A stretch of DNA of 31,493 bases from UBA3076 sp964646435 (GCA_964646435.1 CAZYEJ010000023.1:1-31493), one strand, 5' to 3'; numbered from the stretch's first letter, positions 15,866-23,896 are shown. The notes: a model not told the origin generated them from the letters alone. Numbers and translations: made by a program.

Positions 15866-18556
15866 TTATTTCCCTGCAGGGATCACGAGGGTCACCTTTG
15901 TCCCGCGGTTTGGTGTGCTGTCCAGGAAGACATGGCCACCGTGTTCCTCAACTATCTTACGGACAATGGCAAGTCCCAGGCCGGTTCCGCGTGCCGACGT
16001 GGTAAACAGCGGCTCAAAAGCATGTCCGGCAGTCTTTTTATCCATTCCGATTCCGTTGTCCTCAATTTCTAGACGTATTCCGTTATCGGCATATGACGTA
16101 GATACCTTAACTTGGGGTTGATATGGGCCTTCTTTTTGGTTCAGCCTGTCATGTCGTGCGGTAACTGCCTGGAGCGCATTATTTACCAGGTTGAATACAA
16201 CACGATACATTTTATCCCTGTCAAAACGGACCATGGGGAGATCGGGAGAGCATTCTGAAACAAGGGCTACTTTTTCAGGTATTGTTATCTCTTCCAGCAC
16301 TTTTTTAAGCCAGGGATTGATTTTCCCTTGAATTGCCTCGGAATGCCGTCCCCGTGTGTATTCCAAGAGTTCATCCACGATTGAATCGCATAGATCAACC
16401 TGTTTCTCAACCCTGTTCAGATGCTTGGTAATTTTCTCATCGGCATGGCCTAATTTTCGTTGAAGATAAAATGCCGATGAACGAATTACTCCTAAAGAAT
16501 TGCGGATTTCATGGCTAACCGTAGCTGTGAGCTGCCCGAGCACGGACAACCTTTCGCGCTTGATCAATTCCTCCTGAGCGGCCTCCAGGTCGCGCGTTCG
16601 TTTCTTGACCAGCTCTTCAAGTTGATCCTGGTATATAGCCAGTTCCTCCTCGGCCCGCCTGTGCTCTTCTTCAAGTTGTCTTTCTTTTGTTACATCTTTT
16701 GCACAGCCAACGATTCCTATAATATTATTCTTTTCGTCCAAAAAAGGTGCCTTATAGATATCAAGGATGAGGAATTTCCCTTTGATATTACAGGATTCTT
16801 CAAATCTTTGCGGTCTTTTGTTCTCCAAAACCGCTGAATCTGAAGCAGCACATGTCCCTCCGAATGTGTGACAGTCGGGGTTTCCGGGATGGGATTCTTT
16901 TTCCCTGTTGCCAAAATACACATCTGTTTTTCCAATAGGTTCATCAGTGTCTTTGGCATTAAGCAATTTTTCACAACAGGCCTTATTTGCAAAAATAAAT
17001 TTACCATCCAGGTCTTTTGTCCATATAAGGTCCGGCAGATTGTCGCACATCAACCTGACCATGGAATATAAGTGCTTGTATCGGTTCTCGCTCTTTTGCA
17101 GAGTTTTCTCCGTCCGCCTCCGTTCTTCAGCTTCCATTGCCAGGGAAATGTAATCTGCCGGGGCGCGAGCGAAATTCTGTTCCGCCAAGGTCCATTTGCG
17201 GGCTTGACCCACATGTTCATAACACACAACTCCTATTATCTGTCCTTTCAGTCTGATCGGGACATCTAACATGGATGTAATACCAAACGGAGCGAGATAA
17301 GAGTTGGAAAATTCTCGTGTTCTGTGATCTTTGTGGGCATCATGTGCAGCAATTAATTCTTCTTCTGCCAATGCCTTAAAATAGGCAGGATAGTCCGCCA
17401 CCTTCAACTCCATACCTTGCGAATGCTTATCAATACTCAATTCATACATATAAACGCAGCGAATTATTGAGTGGTCTTCCATAAATAACCACACACTTAC
17501 CATCTGAACCTCAAAAGTGCGGGAAACAGCTTCTGTTATTATCCTCAGTGAATCATGCAGGACGCCCCGGTATAGTTCCTTGCTTTTTGCCATCTCCATA
17601 AGCATCTTGTTTTGCCTTTGGCGGAACCCCTCTCTTTTAAGCAGCACATCCTCCAGCTTCATGTTATGGAGGACAAGGCCTATATCGCCGGCTACCCCCT
17701 GCAATAATTCCTTTTCCTCGTCATCAACAGTGACATCGGGTGCAAGCAATACGGCAAGCAAGCCAAAAAATCGGTCTGCGTGCTCAACCCGGATGATCAC
17801 AACGTCTTTGCTGACACATGTGTCTTTGAAGAAACAATCCCCGCACTTTCTGGATTTGTTAAAGAGTACAAGATGGTCCTTCTGAGCAAGCGCTTTTTTT
17901 ATGCAAGGAGGATGGTTGCCCTTCATGATATGTCGGCAGAAACGGGTGATATTTTTACTGAAACCAGAACCCACAACCGTGGCAAATGTTTCGTCATCCT
18001 GCAAAAAACCCAGCCATGCGACATTGTAGGCCCGTGTTTCTACCAGGGCATCACAGACTTTCTGGAGGAGACTGCCCCTGTCCTCCCCCACCATAATCAA
18101 CTTATTGACATTTCTGGTGGCTTTGAGCACGCTGTTCAGGTGCTCAATGCGACTTTCGGCCTTTTTACGTTCGATAGCATAGCGCATGGAGCGCATCAGC
18201 GAGTTGCTATCCAGTTGGTTTTTGGACAGATAGTCCTGAGCGCCTGCCTGTAATGCCTTATTTCCAGTCGTCTCATCTTCAAGACCGATCAGCACGACAA
18301 TCGCAACCTCTGGTGCTTGGGCCTGTATACTTTTGAGCATATAAAATCCTGAACTGTCAGGCAGTCCAGGATCCAACAGGACTAAATCAATGTCTCCCGT
18401 AGCAACAAGATGCTTCAGACCTGTTGATAGCCGGTCGACATGCTTCAGATCAAACGCAGCTCCGTCTGTCTTAGAGACCATCTCCTGAATCAGCCGAGCA
18501 TCCCCAGGGTTGTCCTCAATCAGCAAAACTTTCATGGTTTCAGATGTTTCATTCAT
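15866..18556 (-). CDS. Sensor histidine kinase with N-terminal receiver (REC-GAF-GAF-PAS-HisKA-HATPase)
   Basis: An 896-residue soluble kinase. The receiver (about 8-125) keeps Asp62 and Lys112, but the switch Thr/Ser is Ile90 (VVLIG) and Asp62 is followed by Pro. The first GAF (about 140-300) holds a cysteine group: Cys207, Cys218 and Cys238-x2-Cys241-x5-Cys247. The second GAF spans about 330-475. PAS (about 500-625) has PDLIWTKDLDGKFIFANKA and a CHTFGGTC segment. A coiled coil leads to His682 in TVSHEIRNSLG and to HATPase motifs (FNLVNNALQA, EDNGIGM, GTGLGLAIVRKIV). The cysteines suggest metal or redox sensing, an inference. The ATG at 18556 overlaps the tail of an upstream kinase remnant; Met8 is an alternative start. 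Confidence 0.93.
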   Translation of the reverse strand: MNETSETMKVLLIEDNPGDARLIQEMVSKTDGAAFDLKHVDRLSTGLKHLVATGDIDLVLLDPGLPDSSGFYMLKSIQAQAPEVAIVVLIGLEDETTGNKALQAGAQDYLSKNQLDSNSLMRSMRYAIERKKAESRIEHLNSVLKATRNVNKLIMVGEDRGSLLQKVCDALVETRAYNVAWLGFLQDDETFATVVGSGFSKNITRFCRHIMKGNHPPCIKKALAQKDHLVLFNKSRKCGDCFFKDTCVSKDVVIIRVEHADRFFGLLAVLLAPDVTVDDEEKELLQGVAGDIGLVLHNMKLEDVLLKREGFRQRQNKMLMEMAKSKELYRGVLHDSLRIITEAVSRTFEVQMVSVWLFMEDHSIIRCVYMYELSIDKHSQGMELKVADYPAYFKALAEEELIAAHDAHKDHRTREFSNSYLAPFGITSMLDVPIRLKGQIIGVVCYEHVGQARKWTLAEQNFARAPADYISLAMEAEERRRTEKTLQKSENRYKHLYSMVRLMCDNLPDLIWTKDLDGKFIFANKACCEKLLNAKDTDEPIGKTDVYFGNREKESHPGNPDCHTFGGTCAASDSAVLENKRPQRFEESCNIKGKFLILDIYKAPFLDEKNNIIGIVGCAKDVTKERQLEEEHRRAEEELAIYQDQLEELVKKRTRDLEAAQEELIKRERLSVLGQLTATVSHEIRNSLGVIRSSAFYLQRKLGHADEKITKHLNRVEKQVDLCDSIVDELLEYTRGRHSEAIQGKINPWLKKVLEEITIPEKVALVSECSPDLPMVRFDRDKMYRVVFNLVNNALQAVTARHDRLNQKEGPYQPQVKVSTSYADNGIRLEIEDNGIGMDKKTAGHAFEPLFTTSARGTGLGLAIVRKIVEEHGGHVFLDSTPNRGTKVTLVIPAGK

Positions 18557-18840
18557 GGACCATCCCTTTAGCCCAAGTAATTATTTCTTCGCTCGTTGGC
18601 AGTTTCACGATCTTTTTACAGACCGCAAGACCAATCCCAGTGCCGTTGTTGCGTACTGAGAAGACTCAGGCTTCGTAGTTCGTAGTTCGTGGACTTCGAT
18701 CTCCGCTTCCCGATCTCCGACCTCTGATCTCTGACCTCTGACCTCCGACCTCCGACCTCTGATTCCCGAGTTACAGAGATATGGACACGCGGAGTCTCTT
18801 TGCCACAAAACTTTATTATGTTATCGGTGATGTTCTAAAT
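18549..18840 (-). pseudogene. Decayed histidine kinase ATPase domain, interrupted by a repeat array
   Basis: On the minus strand, NITDNIIKFCGKETPRVHIS (about 18838-18779) matches the N-box end of a HATPase domain. About 110 bases later, in a different frame, VFSVRNNGTGIGLAVCKKIV (about 18670-18610) joins a G1-like FSVRDNG to the G2 box, with the residues between them deleted. The frame then reads KLPTSEEIITWAKGMVHE and stops at 18549, inside the first codons of the intact kinase. Between the two halves lies a 7-bp array (GAGGTCG/GAGGTCA units). An in-frame TAG precedes the N-box. I infer an upstream kinase gene of the same operon that has been lost by deletion and repeat insertion. Confidence 0.75.
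18672..18772. repeat. 7-bp array (GACCTCT/GTAGTTC units) inside the kinase remnant
   Basis: On the plus strand, GTAGTTCGTAGTTCGTGG is followed by a run of GACCTCT, GATCTCT and GACCTCC units, 7 bp each. On the remnant's coding strand this reads without a stop. The array is followed by 18841-18980, which holds an AT-rich repeat (see next) and the leader of the downstream gene. Confidence 0.85.
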
Positions 18841-18891
18841 TAACTGAACTAATTGTGACCTGTCCGCCATTACGGTCGGCATGACGACGTA

Positions 18892-18931
18892 ATAATCACT
18901 AATTTCCAATTTCTATTTTCTAATTTCCAAA
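18892..18931. repeat. Short TAATTTCC-type degenerate array
   Basis: The sequence TAATTTCCAATTTCTATTTTC and the following TAATTTCC make an AT-rich array with 7-8 bp spacing between the divergent kinase and YkgJ genes. No coding frame is seen. The region could contain the promoters of both, but no clear -35/-10 pair stands out. Confidence 0.55.
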
Positions 18932-18980
18932 AAACTAAAAAATGGTAATCTGATAAAGAAAGGATGTTTCATAGTTCATT

Positions 18981-19697
18981 ATGATTTGTATAGATGATTC
19001 AAACAAATTCAAGGTCCTTGCCGCCATCTATTCCTTTTATGACCAGTTTCTTAAAGGCTTTCCCCCGGCTTGCAGGCCGGGTTGCCATGTCTGTTGTACT
19101 GTAAATATAGTTGCCACCTCACTTGAAGCCCAACACCTGCTATGCTCTTCTTTTTTTGATAATCTCGATCTTAAGAAATTGCTGTATTCAGCAACAGCAA
19201 AACCGATTTACAGGCCGGGCCTGAGCACTAATCAAATAGCGGATCTCTGCCTCAGGCAGAAGGAAATTCCCCCAGACATAGGAGAACATGGAGAAGGAGT
19301 CTGCCCATTTTTGGACCAGAAAGGACTTTGTAGTGTCTATAAAAACCGTCCCTTTGCATGCAGGGCAATGTCTTCAAGGAAGATCTGCCAATACGGTGGC
19401 GAGGCGGATATGGAGCCTTTTCTTGTTACAGTAAATCTTGCCGTCTACCAGATTATAGAGCATCTGGACAAAGAGGGGATGTCCGGAAACCTGCTGGACG
19501 TATTAAGCGAATTGGTAAATAATCGGATTGAAAGTCCTGGTACGGTAAATAGGCTTATCTCAAACAGGGCTTTGCCGGGTTTCCTCGTGACTCCAGACGA
19601 ACAGGGACGATTTAGGGCATTCATGAGCCGTCTTGCAGATTTTCAGGTTGGAGATATTACCTTAGAAGCCCTCCTTCCAGAACTTTTTGCAGCATAA
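18981..19697 (+). CDS. YkgJ-family cysteine-cluster protein
   Basis: This 238-residue soluble protein belongs to the YkgJ/UPF0153 (CxxxCxxCC) family, proposed to bind zinc or an iron-sulfur cluster; function unknown. The N-terminal cluster is C31-x3-C35-x2-C38-C39 (CRPGCHVCC). The second part of the site is CPFLDQKGLCSVYKNRPFACR, which is the family hallmark. The C-terminal 100 residues are helical and not recognisable. It is alone on its strand, divergent from the kinase cluster. GAAAGGA lies about 18 nt before the ATG at 18981, farther than ideal. A second family member is encoded at 23081-23848, with a different N-terminus and no close similarity outside the cysteines. Confidence 0.85.
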   Translation: MICIDDSNKFKVLAAIYSFYDQFLKGFPPACRPGCHVCCTVNIVATSLEAQHLLCSSFFDNLDLKKLLYSATAKPIYRPGLSTNQIADLCLRQKEIPPDIGEHGEGVCPFLDQKGLCSVYKNRPFACRAMSSRKICQYGGEADMEPFLVTVNLAVYQIIEHLDKEGMSGNLLDVLSELVNNRIESPGTVNRLISNRALPGFLVTPDEQGRFRAFMSRLADFQVGDITLEALLPELFAA

Positions 19698-19711
19698 TCA
19701 GTCCTGAAGAT

Positions 19712-19811
19712 AATGTTGAATGCTGAATGCTGAATGCTGAATTGTGGAAGAAGATTTAAAAGACATATACCTTTACTTTAATTCAAAATTCAACATTCAA
19801 CATTCAACATT
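19712..19811. repeat. 8-bp GAATGCT/CAACATT arrays in inverted pair, copy 1
   Basis: GTTGAATGCTGAATGCTGAATGCTG at the left faces AATTCAACATTCAACATTCAACATT at the right. The spacer AAGAAGATTTAAAAGACATATACCTT is shared almost exactly with the copy at 24053-24123. It fills the space between the convergent YkgJ and cytochrome b stop codons. Confidence 0.88.
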
Positions 19812-19819
19812 TATTGTGA

Positions 19820-20656
19820 TCAGGCTGACCTCAACCATCCAGCCAGGCTCAAGCCAAAGTAAGTCACAAACCATCCAATAAGGAACAAAAGAGGTATTTT
19901 CCTGTTGCTCGCCCAGGGTAGCGATGAGAAGGCGATTACAGGTATCAGTGGATACAGAATTCCAGCTCCGAGTGGCGGGAGGTGTCGTAAGAGTTCCTGT
20001 ATTCCCAAGAAGAACCACGGGCCCTGTATCAGGTCTATGTTTTTTCCAGGGAGGTCTATCGGGGCGTGAAACAGAATGGCCACTGCAATAGAACCGGCGA
20101 GAATGCTCAGAAAAATCTTCCGGTTCAGGATCACCCGACGGGTGTGATACCAGGTGCCAAGTCCCCATAACAGGGCGGTAAGGAGCAGATGCATGAGGTA
20201 GATACGGCTTAGGCCCTCATCTGTGCTCGCTATCAAAAAACGGTTTAGTCCTGATCCAATCAGTGGAATTTTCAGTAGGAGGTGCTCGGCAATTGTGCCC
20301 GCAGCCTGACCTGTTCCATCATACCGCAGGACATATCCGGTAAACAGGGCAAGGATACTCATGGGAAGGGTAAAACTCAGGACTGTCCACTGTCTGCGAC
20401 CTGAAGGTCGCATAGAGATTTTTGGCAAATCATCAATACTTTGCCATGCGTGATAAATAAGTAGAAGGGAAAATGCCTGGCTGGTCCAGAAGTGCAGGGC
20501 CCTCCAGAAGGCACCAAAAGGAAGTATTGCTTCGATGGCAACGCTGGTTACAAAAGGGTCTGCCACCTCGTACTGATAGGCCACAACAAAGCCAGAGCCT
20601 ATAGAGGCCAGCAATGCCGCAATAGTCATCTCGCCGACTCTGTCAAAATTCAGCAT
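19820..20656 (-). CDS. Stand-alone bc-type cytochrome b
   Basis: A 278-residue integral membrane protein resembling the N-terminal cytochrome b domain of bc-type complexes with a short subunit IV-like tail. Two haem-ligand histidine pairs have the classic spacing: His55-x13-His69 and His156-x14-His171, on two different helices. About seven or eight hydrophobic segments are visible. The segment GPWFFLGIQELLRHLPP (about 212-228) resembles the PWYF region at the quinone site. No Rieske protein, cytochrome c or other partner is adjacent, so it must pair with distant subunits or work alone in quinone chemistry. It follows ptsI by 33 bases on the same strand, and may be co-transcribed with it without a functional link. 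Confidence 0.85.
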   Translation of the reverse strand: MLNFDRVGEMTIAALLASIGSGFVVAYQYEVADPFVTSVAIEAILPFGAFWRALHFWTSQAFSLLLIYHAWQSIDDLPKISMRPSGRRQWTVLSFTLPMSILALFTGYVLRYDGTGQAAGTIAEHLLLKIPLIGSGLNRFLIASTDEGLSRIYLMHLLLTALLWGLGTWYHTRRVILNRKIFLSILAGSIAVAILFHAPIDLPGKNIDLIQGPWFFLGIQELLRHLPPLGAGILYPLIPVIAFSSLPWASNRKIPLLFLIGWFVTYFGLSLAGWLRSA

Positions 20657-20689
20657 TGTAAGAAGGAGCCTCTTATCTTGTGACAGGTC

Positions 20690-22546
20690 CTAACTTAGCC
20701 TATTCAGTGCGCTCTCTTTTATTTCGGTCATCAGAGGCCCAAAGACAGCCTCCCTGCCGGCAAAATCCGGATATAGCCCGTGACTGAGATCGAATTCTCC
20801 AGGGAAGTCAGAGGTAAGGAAGTCTAAAAGACGTCCTCTTATCTTCTGTGCGGTAGAGCACTCAAGAATATCTCGAACCAAAGCGCCGCATCGGTTCTGG
20901 TTACTCATTCGAATCATGCGCTTGATCTTTGGTATGTCCAGGGAGTTCATGCTCAGTTCGTCCAGACCCATGCCGATAAGTATAGGAAGATACATCGGTT
21001 CTCCTGCCATTTCCCCGCAAACCGCCACCTCAATTCCTGCTTCATGGGCTGCCTCTATTGTACGATAGATCATCCTCAAAACACCGGGATGTAAAGGCTC
21101 GTAGAGATGTGCCACATATTCGTTACCTCTATCGATTGCCAGGGAATACTGAATGAGGTCGTTTGTACCTATACTGAAGAAATCCACTTCCTTGGCAAGG
21201 ATATCCGCCAAAAGTACAGCAGAAGGGACCTCTATCATAATGCCTGTCTTGATATCTTCATTAAATGGAATTCCCTCTCTCCGCAGCTCATTCTTGGTGT
21301 TCTCCAAGTGTTCCTTGACCTGAATTATTTCTGACCTGCCGGATATTAAAGGGAAAAGTATCTTCACATCTCCATATGCACTGGCCCTAATTATTGCCCT
21401 GAGCTGTGTGCGAAACAGATTTGACTCTTTCAAACAGAGCCGAATCGCTCTCAGTCCGAGGGCTGGATTGCTTTCATCGTCCTGAGAGACTGATGACAAG
21501 AACTTGTCGCCGCCAATATCCAGAGTACGGATTGTTGTTGGAAAGGGTGACATGCGCCCTGCGACTTCTTTGTAAGCCAGAAAAAGTTCCTCTTCAATAG
21601 GAAGCTCCTTGTGAGCCAGATACATGACCTCGGTACGGTAGAGCCCTATCCCTTCAGCACCATTGGATATGACAGAGGAAATCTCCTCAAGGAACTCTAT
21701 GTTAGCCTTGATCTTAAACCTGAATCCGTCCTTTGTCTCTGCAGGGAGATTACTGTATTGGATTACATCCAGTCGATATCGTACGTAATCCTCCTGTTTT
21801 TCCCCGTAATGTCTTAAGAGCTCATCGTCCGGATTTACTACTACATCACCACATAGGCCGTCTACAATCAAAGTCTCCCCGGAAAATATGGAAGACGTGG
21901 CGTTTTCCAGACCCACAACTGCGGGAAGACCGAGCGATCTGCCCAGAATTGCCGTGTGGGATGTCCGGCTCCCCATGTCTGTAACAAACGCCAAGATTTT
22001 TTCTTTGGCCATTTGGATCGTATCGACAGGAGACAGATCGTGTGCCACCAGTATAACCGGCTCCTCCAGTTGGCTGAAATCCACAGAGGGACTCCCGGAC
22101 AAAAGTTTTTGGACTCTCCGCACTGCGTACTTAATATCTTCAAAACGTTCCCTGATATACTGATCTTTTACTTGCTCAAAGAGCCCTCTAACATGGTCCA
22201 AAGCATCACTGAGTGCCCACTCTGCGTTAATCTGTTCTTCGGAAATTAACCTTAAGGTCCGATCATAGACCATACGGTCTTTAAGCATTAACAAATAGAC
22301 TTCAAAAATTCCTGAATGTTCTCTGAACTCCTCTGGGATCTCTGAAATCAACTGTTTTATCTGATTTTCTGCCTTAGAGACAGCATTTTCAAAGCGTTGT
22401 TTTTCCTGGTCAATCTCGCCTTTTTCAATTTGCCTTTTTAAGATCTTAACCTTGTGGTAATCCAACAGGAAGGCAGGACCAATGACCACTCCAGGCGAGG
22501 CCCCTATTCCTTTTAAAATTACCGAATCACCTTTTTCTTCTGACAT
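20690..22546 (-). CDS. ptsI: Phosphoenolpyruvate-protein phosphotransferase (PTS enzyme I)
   Basis: Enzyme I takes phosphate from phosphoenolpyruvate and passes it to HPr, in the cytosol. The protein is about 618 residues. It has the N-terminal GIGASPGVVIGPA, the phospho-histidine at about residue 197 in GSRTSHTAILGRSLGLPAVVG, and a PEP-binding barrel with GIGLYRTEVMYL, RTLDIGGDK, NPALGLRAIR, FFSIGTNDLIQY and CGEMAGEP (active-site cysteine). It has no GAF domain, so it is not the PtsP form. The ATG at 22546 is chosen; a TTG at 22555 overlapping the HPr stop would add three residues. No enzyme II gene is in the window, so this may serve regulation or a system elsewhere. Confidence 0.95.
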   Translation of the reverse strand: MSEEKGDSVILKGIGASPGVVIGPAFLLDYHKVKILKRQIEKGEIDQEKQRFENAVSKAENQIKQLISEIPEEFREHSGIFEVYLLMLKDRMVYDRTLRLISEEQINAEWALSDALDHVRGLFEQVKDQYIRERFEDIKYAVRRVQKLLSGSPSVDFSQLEEPVILVAHDLSPVDTIQMAKEKILAFVTDMGSRTSHTAILGRSLGLPAVVGLENATSSIFSGETLIVDGLCGDVVVNPDDELLRHYGEKQEDYVRYRLDVIQYSNLPAETKDGFRFKIKANIEFLEEISSVISNGAEGIGLYRTEVMYLAHKELPIEEELFLAYKEVAGRMSPFPTTIRTLDIGGDKFLSSVSQDDESNPALGLRAIRLCLKESNLFRTQLRAIIRASAYGDVKILFPLISGRSEIIQVKEHLENTKNELRREGIPFNEDIKTGIMIEVPSAVLLADILAKEVDFFSIGTNDLIQYSLAIDRGNEYVAHLYEPLHPGVLRMIYRTIEAAHEAGIEVAVCGEMAGEPMYLPILIGMGLDELSMNSLDIPKIKRMIRMSNQNRCGALVRDILECSTAQKIRGRLLDFLTSDFPGEFDLSHGLYPDFAGREAVFGPLMTEIKESALNRLS

Positions 22547-22551
22547 CTTGA

Positions 22552-22824
22552 TCAATCCAATTCGCCAAAGCGACTTTCTACTAAGGTCTTAAGGTCTGCT
22601 ACGGCCTGGTTTGAATCCGAACCGACTGCCCTGACTGTCAGGACGCTCCCATGAGGGCAGGCAAGGGTCAAAACCTCAAGAATATTTTTCCCATCTACTT
22701 TCTTACCATCTTTCAAAATCCACACATCAGCATTAAATTCACTTGCCTTTTGAGCAAAACGGCAGGCTGGACGGGCATGGAGTCCCAGCCTGTTACATAT
22801 AGTTACAGTAACTTCATGTTCCAT
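22552..22824 (-). CDS. ptsH: Phosphocarrier protein HPr
   Basis: A 90-residue HPr-fold protein that relays phosphate from enzyme I. The phospho-histidine is His16 in RLGLHARPA. The second hallmark segment reads DGKNILEVLTL, where the usual DGKSIMGVM has the regulatory Ser46; here that position is Asn47. It therefore cannot be phosphorylated there by an HPr kinase. CPHGSVLTV replaces the usual loop after it. It is directly upstream of ptsI, five bases apart (or overlapping if the TTG start is used), so the pair is one unit. No ribosome site stands out before the ATG at 22824. Confidence 0.93.
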   Translation of the reverse strand: MEHEVTVTICNRLGLHARPACRFAQKASEFNADVWILKDGKKVDGKNILEVLTLACPHGSVLTVRAVGSDSNQAVADLKTLVESRFGELD

Positions 22825-22910
22825 AATTTCAAACTAGTAAATCGTATCAAAATAAAGGCTGCAAACCACTGGAAGAGAACACAGCAGAGGCTCAGAGGGT
22901 AAAGATTTTA

Positions 22911-22929
22911 GTAACCGTTCACAGGTTAC
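22911..22929. repeat. Short palindrome GTAACC-N7-GGTTAC
   Basis: GTAACCGTTCACAGGTTAC is a 6-bp palindrome around GTTCACA. It resembles a single end of the 111-bp elements (GTGAGCGTTCACAGGG) without the rest. It lies about 90 bases upstream of HPr. It may be a relic or a small operator. Confidence 0.4.
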
Positions 22930-22933
22930 ATTG

Positions 22934-23069
22934 AAAGATGAACGTCGAACATCGAACATCGAATGAAAAACAAATATCCAATACCGAACACACAACAGCT
23001 ATTTCTGTTTCTTCATCTTTTCCCATTCAAAATTCGATGTTGGACGTTCGATGTTGGACGTTCATCTTT
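22934..23069. repeat. 8-bp GAACATC-type arrays in inverted pair, copy 2
   Basis: AAAGATGAACGTCGAACATCGAACATCGAAT at the left faces ATTCGATGTTGGACGTTCGATG and GACGTTCATCTTT at the right. The left part with AATATCCAATACC matches the reverse complement of the right part of the repeat at 8218-8365. It ends 12 bases from the stop of the YkgJ-family gene at 23081. It reads as a short open frame on the plus strand but I do not consider that a gene. Confidence 0.87.
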
Positions 23070-23080
23070 TTCTTGAATCC

Positions 23081-23848
23081 TCACAAACTACAGTTAGGAC
23101 ACCCAGCCTGGAATAGCTTTTTATTGACCCAGCGCATGCCATATTTGAGCAAGGCCTCTTCGTCATTGGAAATGGCCTCTATCACCTCCTCAGACTCCTT
23201 GTAGCGATCAAGGTTAGGGCCCTCCAGGAAATATTGGCGGAAACCATCAATATCATAGCATCCCATGTGAAAAATATCGATCTGACCCGCGTTCAGATAC
23301 GCTATCCCTGCCACTGTCTTGGCCTGAAGTATTTCCCCAAAGATATCATTCATTTCATTATATTGCTCAATGCCTTCATTTTCCCTCCAGCTCCTTACGG
23401 TCCATTCCTTTCCGTCCTGGAACCCCTCGCAATCCGGCTCCCTGACAATATAATAGAATTCCTCCACTCCCTCACTGCCCTGGCTTCGGCAGGCCATTCT
23501 GGCAAGGGGATAAGTGCGGCATGCACCTGGCCGGTCTTTGTAAACCGTACATCCTTTCCCCTCTTCCAAAAATGGACATTTTAAATAGGGGTCTTCCATC
23601 TTGACCAACACTACCGGAAGCCCTGAATTCTGTCCGACGTATATGCTTGTATAACGCTTTAGAAAGTCCCCTGACTTCATACCTAAATGATTCTTGAGCC
23701 TAAGTATATCATAAGGCATGAGGATCAAGCTCAAATCATAGCAGCAGTTTGTAAAACAGCTCTTATCCGGCGTACATGAAAAGCAAAAGGTGTCCTCATT
23801 TTTTAATTGTCTGGATTTGTCAATATAAGCTTCAGGTCCTTGAGACAT
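23081..23848 (-). CDS. YkgJ-family cysteine-cluster protein
   Basis: A 255-residue soluble protein of the YkgJ family. The N-terminal part has FCFSC, then C-x3-CC (C31, C35, C36), and the second part has CPFLEEGKGCTVYKDRPGACRTYPL, the family hallmark. Its C-terminus ends with CPNC, a possible added metal or redox site. The start at 23848 is favoured because GGGAG lies 9 nt upstream; a GTG at 23896 would add 16 residues but lies inside a perfect hairpin. The role is unknown; metal or iron-sulfur binding is the usual proposal. It has no operon partner, being flanked by repeats on both sides. Confidence 0.85.
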   Translation of the reverse strand: MSQGPEAYIDKSRQLKNEDTFCFSCTPDKSCFTNCCYDLSLILMPYDILRLKNHLGMKSGDFLKRYTSIYVGQNSGLPVVLVKMEDPYLKCPFLEEGKGCTVYKDRPGACRTYPLARMACRSQGSEGVEEFYYIVREPDCEGFQDGKEWTVRSWRENEGIEQYNEMNDIFGEILQAKTVAGIAYLNAGQIDIFHMGCYDIDGFRQYFLEGPNLDRYKESEEVIEAISNDEEALLKYGMRWVNKKLFQAGCPNCSL

Positions 23849-23867
23849 GAATTGATTCTCCCATATA

Positions 23868-23896
23868 GTGTCTGAACGAAAAGGCCGTTCAGACAC
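23868..23896 (-). promoter_or_regulatory. Perfect 11-bp inverted repeat in the leader of the YkgJ-family gene
   Basis: GTGTCTGAACG and CGTTCAGACAC are exact reverse complements separated by 7 bases. The centre is about 34 bases before the ATG at 23848 and the right edge is about 12 bases from the GGGAG ribosome site. It could be an operator or an RNA hairpin controlling translation; there is no U-run on the minus strand, so a simple terminator is unlikely. Confidence 0.55.

Noticed and set aside
18605..18808. Minus-strand frame of 67 codons rich in RRSEV
   Set aside because: It reads through the 7-bp array in a frame that matches neither half of the kinase remnant; kept only as part of the pseudogene.
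22938..23204. Open frame on the plus strand translating as MNVEHRTSNEK and so on
   Set aside because: It is the translation of a GAACATC repeat running into the antisense of the YkgJ-family gene; there is no protein domain or ribosome site.
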